64,000 nucleotides of DNA, taken from the NCBI GenBank assembly GCA_035629175.1, contig DASPIL010000011.1, forward strand, positions 1 through 64,000. Reading direction: 5' to 3'. The DNA is from Verrucomicrobiia bacterium (GTDB taxonomy: Bacteria > Verrucomicrobiota > Verrucomicrobiia > Limisphaerales > DASXHY01). Below the pieces are notes generated by a model that saw only the letters and a list, made by a program, of their open reading frames with translations, searched no databases and was not told the DNA's origin. The number at the start of each line of letters is the position of its first letter. Position 1 is the first letter of the stretch. The translations under genes were made by a program, and so were the position numbers. Positions 43,583-52,177 of this stretch are shown here, piece after piece.

Positions 43583-44469
43583 GCAGCAGGTCCTGAGAGA
43601 AGCGGATGTCCTTGCTTCGCGTGCAGTGCGCACTGAAGGAGGCAAAGGAGTACCATGTCGTATCCCCCAACCTCCGCCTCACGTTCGAGACACTCATCAA
43701 TCCACACGGGGGCCTCCTCAACAAGCTCGTCGGATGCCGTCAATCCAATGATTCCCCAGCCGAGGGAGAGCGGAGTACGAATCCGGCGAATGCTCTGATC
43801 CAAATAACGGACGCTGTTCGACAACGCGAAGGCCTCGCCGGCACGCGACAGGGCGGTCAGAGCCATGCCCGTGCTGTGCGGCATCGGCCGCAATTCCAAG
43901 CCGTAAACCGTGGTGTTCCCAAAATTCCAACCACCGCCGGACAGCTGTCGATTCAAAATCATCCGCCGCGCCTGAACACAACGGTCATCTGCGGTCCGTC
44001 CGCAGGCACCCAGGGCCAACAAGGAGAGAACGGTGGGCTCGATCCATGAGTGGGTACCATCCACCCATGGCCACCCCCGCAGCGAAGTGTCGTGACCAAT
44101 AGTCCGAGTACCACGACTTGGGTAATGCAAACCGTGCCATCGCAAAAGGAACTCCTGCGCCCCTGCCAGCGCTGAAGGCGCGTTTCCCTGCCGCTGCCAC
44201 GCCAGCATAGCAAGGGGCGTCGGCCATGCCGCCTCGGGAAATTCAGGGTTAATGGGGACACGGCCGTCGGGCAACTGCCGTTCTTGAAGCTGACGGCCGA
44301 TAGCCTCGAGTTGAGGCCGGAGAACCCTGCTGCCCCAGAACGCTACAATCAGCCAGGCTGCAACATCGGCACGAACGTTTCCATGACGCGAATGTCCTGC
44401 GTCAAAGTACTGGACGACCCGGCTCTCCAAGCGGGCGGAGACTTCGTTGCGCGATACCGTTTTTTCCAC
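43579..44469 (-). CDS. Prenyltransferase/squalene-cyclase-repeat protein
   Basis: A 296-residue soluble protein starting with GTG at 44469. Repeats of the alpha/alpha toroid are visible: RQLQERQLPDGRVPINPE, RWHGLHYPSRGTRTIGHD and ARRMILNRQLSGGGWNFGNTT, with the QW-like SGGGWNFG segment. It is half the length of squalene-hopene cyclases and I do not see their DXDD motif, so it may be a single-domain relative without cyclase activity. It is upstream of, and overlaps by 4 nt, the DUF362 gene. Their joint role is unknown. Confidence 0.6.
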   Translation of the reverse strand: MEKTVSRNEVSARLESRVVQYFDAGHSRHGNVRADVAAWLIVAFWGSRVLRPQLEAIGRQLQERQLPDGRVPINPEFPEAAWPTPLAMLAWQRQGNAPSALAGAQEFLLRWHGLHYPSRGTRTIGHDTSLRGWPWVDGTHSWIEPTVLSLLALGACGRTADDRCVQARRMILNRQLSGGGWNFGNTTVYGLELRPMPHSTGMALTALSRAGEAFALSNSVRYLDQSIRRIRTPLSLGWGIIGLTASDELVEEAPVWIDECLEREAEVGGYDMVLLCLLQCALHAKQGHPLLSGPAA

Positions 44470-44682
44470 AAAGACACTGCTGTAGCACGATAAAGGCCAT
44501 CCGCCGCGAGCCTTCGCCCCGCAGCGAATCGCTCGGATTTATCGGTTTGGGGTGGCTCGAGACGCCTTGCGGAAGACTTCTGCGAAAAAACTGCCGGTGA
44601 AATTTTACCGCCGGCGTCCGCCGCGCCGAGGCGAACCGCACCCTCCTCTTTCATTATCAGATTACTTGTCTATAGTGTCGCC

Positions 44683-46101
44683 ATGGAATGCCGCCTTCCT
44701 AGCATCAGTCTCGCCTTTTGCCTGCTGACTTTAATGTCACTAGCGCAGTGGCAGATGCTGGCTGCCGACACCCTGCACTGGAACACGAACAACAACCGGG
44801 TGAGTGCAGATATTGCCTCTGCCCCCCTGTTGCGCGCTTTGGAAGGTGTCTCGCATTTGACTGGGTGGCATGTGTTTCTGGAATCGAATGCCTCGCGAAA
44901 TGTATCGGCGAAATTCAGCGACCTTCCTTCCGGCGAAGCATTGCGCATCCTTCTCGGCAACTTGAACTTTGCCCTCGTTCCAGGAAGCAACTCTCCCGCG
45001 CGCCTGTATGTGTTTCACACCCTTCAACGAAACGCGACATTGCGGGTTCAACCCGGCGCGATCTCTGCAGCTTCGCAAAAATCCAAGCCCATCCTGAACG
45101 AGTTGGAACTTATCCTTCGGCCTGGCGCAAGCCTTGGTAATCTGCCATGCCTCGAAAACGCAAAGGTTTTGGGCCGCATTGATTCAATCAATGCCTATCG
45201 ACTTCAACTCAACGATGAAGCCTCTGCTCAGGCAGTCCGCGAGTGCCTGGCAAACCATCCCGATGTCGAGTCGATCGAGTCCAGCTACGCCATTGAACGC
45301 CCAGACGGAGCCCAACAACTGGCGCAGTCCGGCTCGGCCGATTTCGATCTGCAACTGAAGGAACCGACGGGCGACTGCGCACCCATCGTTGCCGTGCTCG
45401 ATACACGCGGGATGCAATCGGTGCCCAAGGAATACGCAAAGTTTCTTCTGCCCGGCCTCAGTGTCATCGACAGTGCGAATCGGGAAGGCGCGGCCGCACC
45501 CGTGTCCGCTGGCGAACTGACGCATGGACTGGCCATGGTCCACACCGTCCTTCAAAGCGTTCAAACGACGACATCGAGCGGCAGTTCCGGCGTTCGTGTC
45601 CTGCCGGTCGACATCTACGGCAACAACCCGACGACGAGCACATTCGACGTGGCCCGCGGAATTCAACAAGCCGTCAACAACGGCGCGAACATCATCAACA
45701 TGAGCCTTGGCAGCAATGGCGACAGCACCGTACTGCACAACCTCATCAAGAAGGCGTCAGATCAGGGCGTTGTCTTTTTTGGAGCTGCTGGAAATGAACC
45801 GGTAACCACCCCCGTATATCCCGCCGCGTATCCGGAAGTCGTTGCTGTCACTGCTGGCAACAGGGCCGGCCAGGTTGCGGACTATGCCAATCGTGGCGCC
45901 TTCGTCGACCTCATGACGCCAGGGACAACGGTCATTAGCCTGGACGGAAAATCCTATGTGATGAATGGGACGTCGGCTGCGACGGCATATGCGTCAGGCA
46001 TCGCAGCCGCCCTCGCTGACATGAACCGCAACTGCCCGCCTGGCGTGATCCCGACCATGAAGAGCAAGCTGGGAGTGACAAGTGTACCGCAAGCATACTA
46101 A
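44683..46101 (+). CDS. Exported subtilisin-family protease with STN-like domain
   Basis: 472 residues: a signal peptide (SISLAFCLLTLMSLAQWQMLA), then ~30-112 resembling an STN/secretin N-domain (ISADIASAPLL-type segment, LPSGEALRILLGNLNFALVPG), then ~140-205 resembling an inhibitor I9-like propeptide (YRLQLNDEASAQAVRECL, DVESIESSYAI). The S8 domain follows with Asp240 (VAVLDTRG), His281 (LTHGLAMVH), Asn371 (AAGNEP) and Ser431 (NGTSAATAYASG), so the triad is complete. It is upstream of hem genes by 9 nt. The catalytic domain is short and its C-terminus is trimmed. Role unknown; the STN assignment is tentative. Confidence 0.8.
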   Translation: MECRLPSISLAFCLLTLMSLAQWQMLAADTLHWNTNNNRVSADIASAPLLRALEGVSHLTGWHVFLESNASRNVSAKFSDLPSGEALRILLGNLNFALVPGSNSPARLYVFHTLQRNATLRVQPGAISAASQKSKPILNELELILRPGASLGNLPCLENAKVLGRIDSINAYRLQLNDEASAQAVRECLANHPDVESIESSYAIERPDGAQQLAQSGSADFDLQLKEPTGDCAPIVAVLDTRGMQSVPKEYAKFLLPGLSVIDSANREGAAAPVSAGELTHGLAMVHTVLQSVQTTTSSGSSGVRVLPVDIYGNNPTTSTFDVARGIQQAVNNGANIINMSLGSNGDSTVLHNLIKKASDQGVVFFGAAGNEPVTTPVYPAAYPEVVAVTAGNRAGQVADYANRGAFVDLMTPGTTVISLDGKSYVMNGTSAATAYASGIAAALADMNRNCPPGVIPTMKSKLGVTSVPQAY

Positions 46102-46110
46102 TTTCTTCAC

Positions 46111-46941
46111 GTGCCCTGGTTGACTGACCGACATTTTTTTCTTCTCGCTGTGATCGTTTACGGTTGCAGCATGCTCTACTCGATTTTTCTTTGGCGCCAC
46201 GGATTTCGCAAAGATGATCGAGTGAATTACTGCCTTCTCGCGGTGGCGTTCGCATTGCACACCACGGCAATGGTGCTGCGCGGATTCTCCTTCAATCGCT
46301 GTCCCGTCAACAACTTGTATGAGGCCATCACGTTTCTGAGCTGGACCATTGTGGCGAGCTACCTCGTGCTCGGCTTGTTCAGCCGCCTGCGGTTTGTGGG
46401 CGCGTTTGCATCGCCGATCCTGTTTGCCATCGGCGTGTTTGCCCTGATGCCGCCGCTCGACCAGGTGCGCGGGCCGGCTCCCAATTTCCACACCGACTGG
46501 GGCAGCATTCACGGCACGCTGATCCTGCTCTCCTGCGGCGCCTTTGGGTTGAGCGCGATCGCGGGAGCGATGTTTCTCACGCAGGAACACGATTTGAAGT
46601 ACCAAAAACAACGCGCGATGTTCTCGATGCTTCCTCCCATTCAACGGCTCGAGAGGGTGATGAACCGCCTCCTTGCGGCGGGCATCATTCTGCTCACCCT
46701 CGGACTCGCGTTTGCACCATTATTAATTCGCGAAGCCGAGGCGCAGGGCCGGGAATTTCGGGGGGACCCTATCCTCTACTATTCCGGATTCATCTGGGTG
46801 GTTTATTGCATTCTGTTCGTGTCGCGCTGGAAGTTCGGCCAGGTCGGCCGCCGCTTTGCATGGGGGCTCGTCGGCAGTTTCGCCTTTGTTCTGCTCACTT
46901 TCTGGGGTTTCATCCTGATCTCTCCGCTGCACACCCAATGA
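46111..46941 (+). CDS. HemX/CcsA-like membrane protein upstream of hemA
   Basis: A 276-residue protein with eight hydrophobic segments, starting with GTG at 46111. NLYEAITFLSWTIV and the HGTLILLSCGAFGLSAIAGAMFLTQEHDLK segment are characteristic of the CcsA/HemX family. Position directly before hemA favours HemX, which in Bacillus lowers glutamyl-tRNA reductase levels. It lacks the WWD tryptophan-rich motif of haem-handling CcsA proteins, which the second homologue in this window does have. It ends 16 nt before hemA. Confidence 0.8.
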   Translation: MPWLTDRHFFLLAVIVYGCSMLYSIFLWRHGFRKDDRVNYCLLAVAFALHTTAMVLRGFSFNRCPVNNLYEAITFLSWTIVASYLVLGLFSRLRFVGAFASPILFAIGVFALMPPLDQVRGPAPNFHTDWGSIHGTLILLSCGAFGLSAIAGAMFLTQEHDLKYQKQRAMFSMLPPIQRLERVMNRLLAAGIILLTLGLAFAPLLIREAEAQGREFRGDPILYYSGFIWVVYCILFVSRWKFGQVGRRFAWGLVGSFAFVLLTFWGFILISPLHTQ

Positions 46942-46957
46942 CTCGGTCCGCACGCTC

Positions 46958-48010
46958 ATGCCCATCGTTGTCATCGGTCTAAGTCATCGCTCCGCTCCCG
47001 TTGCCATACGGGAACGGTTTGCATTCGAGGACGCGCGCATCCCGGCCGTGCTCCGGCTGCTGCGGGACCAACAGATCGTCGACGAAGCGGTGATCCTGTC
47101 GACCTGCAACCGTGTTGAAATTTACGCGGCCACCCGGCAGCAGGCGGCCTCGACGTTCACCGAACTGCGAAACTTCCTGATGACCTGCCACGAATATCGG
47201 GATCCGTTGACGGACGAAATCTACGTCCTGGGCGAACCCGACAGCGTGCATCACCTCTTCCGTGTGGCGTGCGGGCTGGACTCGATGGTGCTCGGCGAAA
47301 CAGAAATCCTGGGCCAGTTGAAGAAGGCTTATGAGCTTTCGCTTCAGCATCAGCACACGGGCCCCCGTTTGAACAAGGCATTCCAACGGGCGTTCAACGT
47401 TGCGAAGCATGTGCGCACCGAAACCGCCATTCAACGCGGCAGCATTTCAGTCGCATCCGTTTCGGTTGAGCTCGCCGAAAAGATTTTTGAATCCCTCAAG
47501 GGTCGACAGGTAATGGTGATTGGCGCAGGCGACATGAGCGAAAAAACCGCGCGCGCCTTGCTATCCCGCGGCGCAACGGGGCTGGTGGTGGCAAACCGGT
47601 CACTCGAACGTGCCGCAATTCTCGCCCAGGAATTGGGCGGACGCGCGGTGCAGTTCGAAGATTGGGCCGCTGAATTTGAGAAAACTGACATCGCCATCAG
47701 CAGCACGTCCGCCCCGAATCATATTCTGGATCGCACGCGGCTCGCCCCGCTGATGAAGACGCGAAGAAACCGCCCGCTGCTGCTGATCGACATCGCTGTT
47801 CCGCGAGACATCGATCCCGAAGTCATTCTGATCCCAAACGTATATCTCTACAATGTCGATGACCTGCAAACCATAGCGGACGATTATCTCGCGCATCGGA
47901 GGGATGAAGTTGCGCGCTGTGAACAGATTATTCGCGACAAGGCCAGGCCCTTGCTGGAGCCGCCACCAGGTGGGGAAGGCAATCCGATGCGGCCCGCCTT
48001 CGGCCGTTGA
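46958..48010 (+). CDS. hemA: Glutamyl-tRNA reductase, short form
   Basis: A 350-residue enzyme making glutamate-1-semialdehyde for tetrapyrrole synthesis. The catalytic domain has SHRSAPVAIRE, LSTCNRVEIY (the catalytic Cys near residue 50) and ACGLDSMVLGETEILGQLK. The NADPH domain has VIGAGDMSEKTARALL and ANRS. It ends PPPGGEGNPMRPAFGR shortly after DDYLAHRRDEVARCEQI, so the usual C-terminal dimerisation domain (~70-100 residues) is missing. It overlaps hemC by 4 nt (TTGA), so the end seems natural rather than cut by a frameshift. Confidence 0.9.
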   Translation: MPIVVIGLSHRSAPVAIRERFAFEDARIPAVLRLLRDQQIVDEAVILSTCNRVEIYAATRQQAASTFTELRNFLMTCHEYRDPLTDEIYVLGEPDSVHHLFRVACGLDSMVLGETEILGQLKKAYELSLQHQHTGPRLNKAFQRAFNVAKHVRTETAIQRGSISVASVSVELAEKIFESLKGRQVMVIGAGDMSEKTARALLSRGATGLVVANRSLERAAILAQELGGRAVQFEDWAAEFEKTDIAISSTSAPNHILDRTRLAPLMKTRRNRPLLLIDIAVPRDIDPEVILIPNVYLYNVDDLQTIADDYLAHRRDEVARCEQIIRDKARPLLEPPPGGEGNPMRPAFGR

Positions 48011-49029
48011 TTTTCGTCGCGAACGCAGAGTTGCCGCGCTACTTTCCAGCACACTTGAATACGAATCGCACTCTCTTCATCGCGACGCGCGGCAGCGCAC
48101 TGGCATTGGCGCAGGCGAACATGATTCTTTCCCGTTGCCGCGCAGAATTTCCGCAGGGAAATTTTGAGTTGAGAATCATCAAGACCACGGGAGATAAACT
48201 TCAAACCGCCTCCCTCGCGCAGGAGAGTAAATCGCTTCCAAAGGGATTGTTCACCAAGGAACTCGAAGTCGCGTTGCTCGACGGTTCCGCAGACCTGGCG
48301 GTTCACAGTCTGAAGGATCTTCCCACGGAACTTCCCGCCGGGCTCAAGCTGGGAGCCGTTGGCGGAAAGCGGGAGGACGTCCGCGACGTGCTGCTCTACC
48401 GCGATGAGCGGATCGGCGCTAAACTGCGTGGTTTTCCGCCGCGCATGAACATCGCCGACCTCCCAACCGGCGCTACAATCGCCACGAGCAGCACGCGTCG
48501 CAAGGCGCAGTTGCTCGCTCAGAATTCGAACCTCAAGACGCCAGACATCCGCGGCAATGTCCTGACGCGCCTGCAGAAGCTCATGAATCAGCCTGAGCTC
48601 GACGGGACGGTTCTCGCGTTGGCGGGCATCACGCGGCTGCATTATCGCGTAACAGCAGAAGGATATTTGACGGGACCTGATGTCCCTGAGGGAATTCTCG
48701 CGACGGTTCTGGATCCTGAGGTGATGCTGCCCTGCGTGGGCCAGGGAGCGATTGGAATTGAATTGCGAAGCGATGATCCTGCCATATCAGAGCTCTGCGA
48801 TAAGTTGAATGATCTTCCCACGCTGCAAGCCGTCACCGCTGAGCGTGCATTCCTAGCGGCGATGGGCGGCGGATGTCAGAGCCCGGTCGGCGCATATGCG
48901 GAACGCGCAGGAGCCAATCTGAAAATGCGCGTTGCGTCATTCATCGGCGAAACGCGCCGCGCTGACGGCCAGGGCGCAGCGGACGAAGCTGCCGAGCTGG
49001 GCCAGCGACTCGCCGCCCAGCTTCGTTGA
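48007..49029 (+). CDS. hemC: Porphobilinogen deaminase
   Basis: 340 residues. The TTG at 48007 overlaps the hemA stop, although the conserved protein begins at TLFIATRGSALALAQAN (residue ~22), so a later start is possible. Conserved marks are GDKLQTASLAQ (with a two-residue change from the usual GD-I-D), FTKELEVALLDGSADLAVHSLKDLPTELP, TSSTRRKAQLL, and the dipyrromethane Cys in MGGGCQSPVGAYA. It ends 5 nt from the convergent ccsA gene. Confidence 0.93.
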   Translation: MIFVANAELPRYFPAHLNTNRTLFIATRGSALALAQANMILSRCRAEFPQGNFELRIIKTTGDKLQTASLAQESKSLPKGLFTKELEVALLDGSADLAVHSLKDLPTELPAGLKLGAVGGKREDVRDVLLYRDERIGAKLRGFPPRMNIADLPTGATIATSSTRRKAQLLAQNSNLKTPDIRGNVLTRLQKLMNQPELDGTVLALAGITRLHYRVTAEGYLTGPDVPEGILATVLDPEVMLPCVGQGAIGIELRSDDPAISELCDKLNDLPTLQAVTAERAFLAAMGGGCQSPVGAYAERAGANLKMRVASFIGETRRADGQGAADEAAELGQRLAAQLR

Positions 49030-49034
49030 TTTCC

Positions 49035-51032
49035 TCAACCGACCGCCGCAGCGGTTCGGTTCGATCCGTGCGGGTCGCCTGTTCCGGGAGGAGGCTGCCG
49101 ATTCTGGAAGCTCTTCCACATGTGCAGCGGCAACCCAGCCAGAATCATGATCGCGACCTGGCTGGCAGTGAAGAGCACCAGCCACTTGAAGGCCTCGTCC
49201 ATGAAGCCGTAGGAGTGAAGCCCGATACCCAGCATGTTGACGCCGAACCATGAGAACGACGTCACGACATTGCCGAAGATTGCAAGGTTCATGATACCGC
49301 GATCGCGCAGCAATCCGCCCCAACGTGCGTGCAGGACGATGGCGTTCCACAAGACGATCAGGAGGGCACCGTTTTCCTTTGGATCCCATCCCCAGAATCG
49401 GCCCCATGATTGATCCGCCCAGATGCCACCCAGGACGGTTCCGACAAAACTGAAGAATGTCGCAAAGCAGATGATAGCGTAGACCATTCGCGACAACGCT
49501 TTGCCGAGGTTTGTGTCCCCTGCCGCCGTCTTCTTCACACTTGTGGTGAGCAGTGGGGTGAAAATCCCGAGGACGATATACGCCAATGCCAATGCCCCTG
49601 CGACGAAGGTCGCCGAATATCCGATCGTGATTGTTACAACGTGGGTGGCGAGCCAGAAGTTCGTATCGAGAACCGCCACCAGCATTTTCATCGTATCGCC
49701 ATCCAGCGCCAGGTTGTGCGCAATCAGGAGCGTGATGAATCCGGTCAGCGCCGCGACGGCCGCGCCCAAGCCAATCCGGTAAATCCTTTCCAAAATCAGG
49801 CCGAGGAGACAGGCGGCCCAACCAATGAAGATGGCGGACGAGTAAAGATTCGTCACAGGTGGCCGGCCTTCCAGCACCATTCGGAAGATAATTCCGAAGG
49901 TGTGAACAACGAACGCCAGTCCTATCAAGTAGAATGCTGACCTTCGCAATGATTCTGACAAGGCAGGCAAGCTACCAAAGGTCAGGAGCGCGCCGCCCGC
50001 TAGCAGAAAGGCCACGATGTAGATGATGATTGCATGCAGAAACGCTTTCACCTGGTTGTAATAATACTCGGCGCGTGCCTTAGACACTTCCTTGCCGAAT
50101 TTGGGCGTAAGCCATTCGCGATACCCGGCGACCGCAGCGTTGAACGCTGCGGCATCTCCCTGGCCATAGCTGTCGGCCATCCGCGAGAAAAACGGAACGG
50201 CGGGATGAATCTGGTTTCCAGTTTGCAATGTGTCGAGCATCCCGACCCCGAGATTCACCCAGCCAGTTCGGTTGGTCTCGGGATTGAGTGGAGGCAGCAC
50301 CAGCGGCTCTGCAAGGTTTGCAATTGCATCGAAAGGACGAACCACCCGTGCGAAACGTTCCAGCGCCTCTCGATCCGGCGTCTCGCCTGATTGACGCGCG
50401 CGAAACGCAGCGACACCCGCTGGCAGCGCGCTTTGGAACTCGTCCACCAACGCGCCCAGACTTGCCGCTCCTTCAGGCTCGATGCTGTTCTTAAGCTTCT
50501 GGTAGAGAAAAACCGCGTTCGCCAGCTTGAGGATCTGCTTGTCGTACGTGCCCCGCTGCGCATCCTCCAATTTCGCGGCCTTCGTTGCCTGTGCTTCAAT
50601 CTCGCGCAGTGAAGGTTGAACTTCCGCAAATGTGTAATAGCGCAAGCCGGATTTTTCGATGCCTTTTTCCTCGAGTTTCAATTCGCTCAAGATCTCGGGA
50701 TGATGGATGAGAAAAATCGGACGCGTGTCCGCGAGTTCAGGCTTGAAAAGGACTTCCAACAGCCATTCGGTGGAGCGCAACTTCTCGGGGTGATGCCAAA
50801 ACTTCCAGCTCGGGACAAGCTCTAGCGGCACGTCGCCCGTGCTTCGCATCTGCAGCAATGAATTGCGCGCGACGGAATCGAAAGGTTGAATGCGTCCGTT
50901 CAAAAGAACAGGCAAGCGTCCGAACTCCCGCGTATGAAGCTCCCCATTTTTGCGGGGTTGGAACACGACCACGAGTTCGACCGTGAACAGAGCGAGAAAA
51001 AACCACGGAACAACTTTCAACAATCCTTTCAT
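49035..51032 (-). CDS. ccsA: Cytochrome c synthase subunit CcsA (System II)
   Basis: A 665-residue membrane protein of haem attachment. The first ~330 residues form a large N-terminal extension with one helix (VVPWFFLALFTVELVVVF) and a periplasmic helical domain. The rest has multiple helices and the haem-handling WWD motif (WADQSWGRFWGWDPKENGALL), plus histidines in VVHTFGIIFRMVLEGRPPV and ATHVVTITIGYS. It overlaps resB by 4 nt. It would mature the c-type cytochromes of the nos cluster, a functional inference. Confidence 0.92.
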   Translation of the reverse strand: MKGLLKVVPWFFLALFTVELVVVFQPRKNGELHTREFGRLPVLLNGRIQPFDSVARNSLLQMRSTGDVPLELVPSWKFWHHPEKLRSTEWLLEVLFKPELADTRPIFLIHHPEILSELKLEEKGIEKSGLRYYTFAEVQPSLREIEAQATKAAKLEDAQRGTYDKQILKLANAVFLYQKLKNSIEPEGAASLGALVDEFQSALPAGVAAFRARQSGETPDREALERFARVVRPFDAIANLAEPLVLPPLNPETNRTGWVNLGVGMLDTLQTGNQIHPAVPFFSRMADSYGQGDAAAFNAAVAGYREWLTPKFGKEVSKARAEYYYNQVKAFLHAIIIYIVAFLLAGGALLTFGSLPALSESLRRSAFYLIGLAFVVHTFGIIFRMVLEGRPPVTNLYSSAIFIGWAACLLGLILERIYRIGLGAAVAALTGFITLLIAHNLALDGDTMKMLVAVLDTNFWLATHVVTITIGYSATFVAGALALAYIVLGIFTPLLTTSVKKTAAGDTNLGKALSRMVYAIICFATFFSFVGTVLGGIWADQSWGRFWGWDPKENGALLIVLWNAIVLHARWGGLLRDRGIMNLAIFGNVVTSFSWFGVNMLGIGLHSYGFMDEAFKWLVLFTASQVAIMILAGLPLHMWKSFQNRQPPPGTGDPHGSNRTAAAVG

Positions 51033-52177
51033 GACTTCCTCCGTTTCGCTGCAAATCCGACCAGGTGAATTCCAAATTGCGAGGTCAACCCAAGCGAGAC
51101 CAATACGCAGGCGAGATAGGGCGTAAGCCAGCTCGGATTCCGCACGACCTGCAGGATGCTGCCCTTGTCGTCGGCATCGAAACTCGATTGATAGTACGTC
51201 TCACCCTTGTAGCGCAACGGCGTGTTCATCTTGATCAGCACCTGCCTGTCCTCACCTGTCTGCGGGTTCACCACGCGAACCATGCTCGAGTAGTTCTTTG
51301 CAATCGAAGTTCCCGGATAAAGGTCGTGATTGAACTCCACGAGGTGAATGTGGAACGGCTTGTAGAAGCGGCGCAGGCGCAGCTCCAGCAGAAAACGCTT
51401 TCCATCCAGCACCAGTTCCTGCGGATTTTTCAGGAACGCCGAAATGAGGTACGTGCCGGCCGAGCCTTTAGGGCCGATCACCTCGAACAAACCCGACGGC
51501 ATATCGCGCCGGTCCATGGCAGTCTCCTGCGGCAGCTCCTTCCAGAAGATTCCGGCGCCCACCCCGGCAGTTGCAGCAACCTGCTCATATCCTGCTTCCG
51601 CATTCTGCACGAGCGATGAGTTGGCGTAGTATTGTTTCAGCAACAGCCTGAAAGGAAGTTCTGACTGCGTGATTTCGCGATCAGAGCGCAATGCTCGCGC
51701 AGGCACGCTCACAATGCGATCGGCTGCAGGATCCGAAACATCGGTAATAGTAAGCTCGAATTCGCGCGAGGATTCAGAATAGTTTTTTGCCTCGCCTTCC
51801 CGCAGGTGCAGAATGCTTTCTTCCGCAAGAAAGTCCGTGAGAAACTGGCCGAGCAGCAGCAGGACGAGTCCGATGTGAATCAGCATGATGCCCACCTTCT
51901 TCCATCCGGCCTTGTAGTAGCGAAAATGCGAAGCGAAAAGATTGATGATCATCAATCCGCCCACCAGGTAGCCACCAGGGAAAATCGGGATTCGAAGATT
52001 CGATCCGCGGGGCTGCCATGTCACACAGAAGCTGCGAAAGAATTCGTTCTGGGCCTGATACAAACCAAGGTGCACCTGCGCGAGCGTTCCCCAAAAGATC
52101 AGGATGATCGCCAGAGCGAGCAGGACGACCGTTAATCGCAGCGAGGTAAAAAGGCGGTAGAGTCGGTCCAGGATCAT
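51029..52177 (-). CDS. resB: ResB/Ccs1 subunit of cytochrome c synthase
   Basis: A 382-residue membrane protein. N-terminal helices (LTVVLLALAIILIFWGTLAQV, YLVGGLMIINLFASHF, IGLVLLLLGQFLTDF) precede a large extracytoplasmic beta domain, ending in LTPYLACVLVSLGLTSQFGIHLVGF. YKPFHIHLVEFNHDLYPGT and YYQSSFDADDKGSILQVVRNPSW match Ccs1/ResB. It is overlapped by 4 nt on both sides, with the lipoprotein gene upstream and ccsA downstream. Confidence 0.9.
   Translation of the reverse strand: MILDRLYRLFTSLRLTVVLLALAIILIFWGTLAQVHLGLYQAQNEFFRSFCVTWQPRGSNLRIPIFPGGYLVGGLMIINLFASHFRYYKAGWKKVGIMLIHIGLVLLLLGQFLTDFLAEESILHLREGEAKNYSESSREFELTITDVSDPAADRIVSVPARALRSDREITQSELPFRLLLKQYYANSSLVQNAEAGYEQVAATAGVGAGIFWKELPQETAMDRRDMPSGLFEVIGPKGSAGTYLISAFLKNPQELVLDGKRFLLELRLRRFYKPFHIHLVEFNHDLYPGTSIAKNYSSMVRVVNPQTGEDRQVLIKMNTPLRYKGETYYQSSFDADDKGSILQVVRNPSWLTPYLACVLVSLGLTSQFGIHLVGFAAKRRKS

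Noticed and set aside
49026-49035. A terminator between hemC and ccsA
   Set aside because: Only 5 nt separate the two convergent genes, and I found no hairpin with a T-tract.
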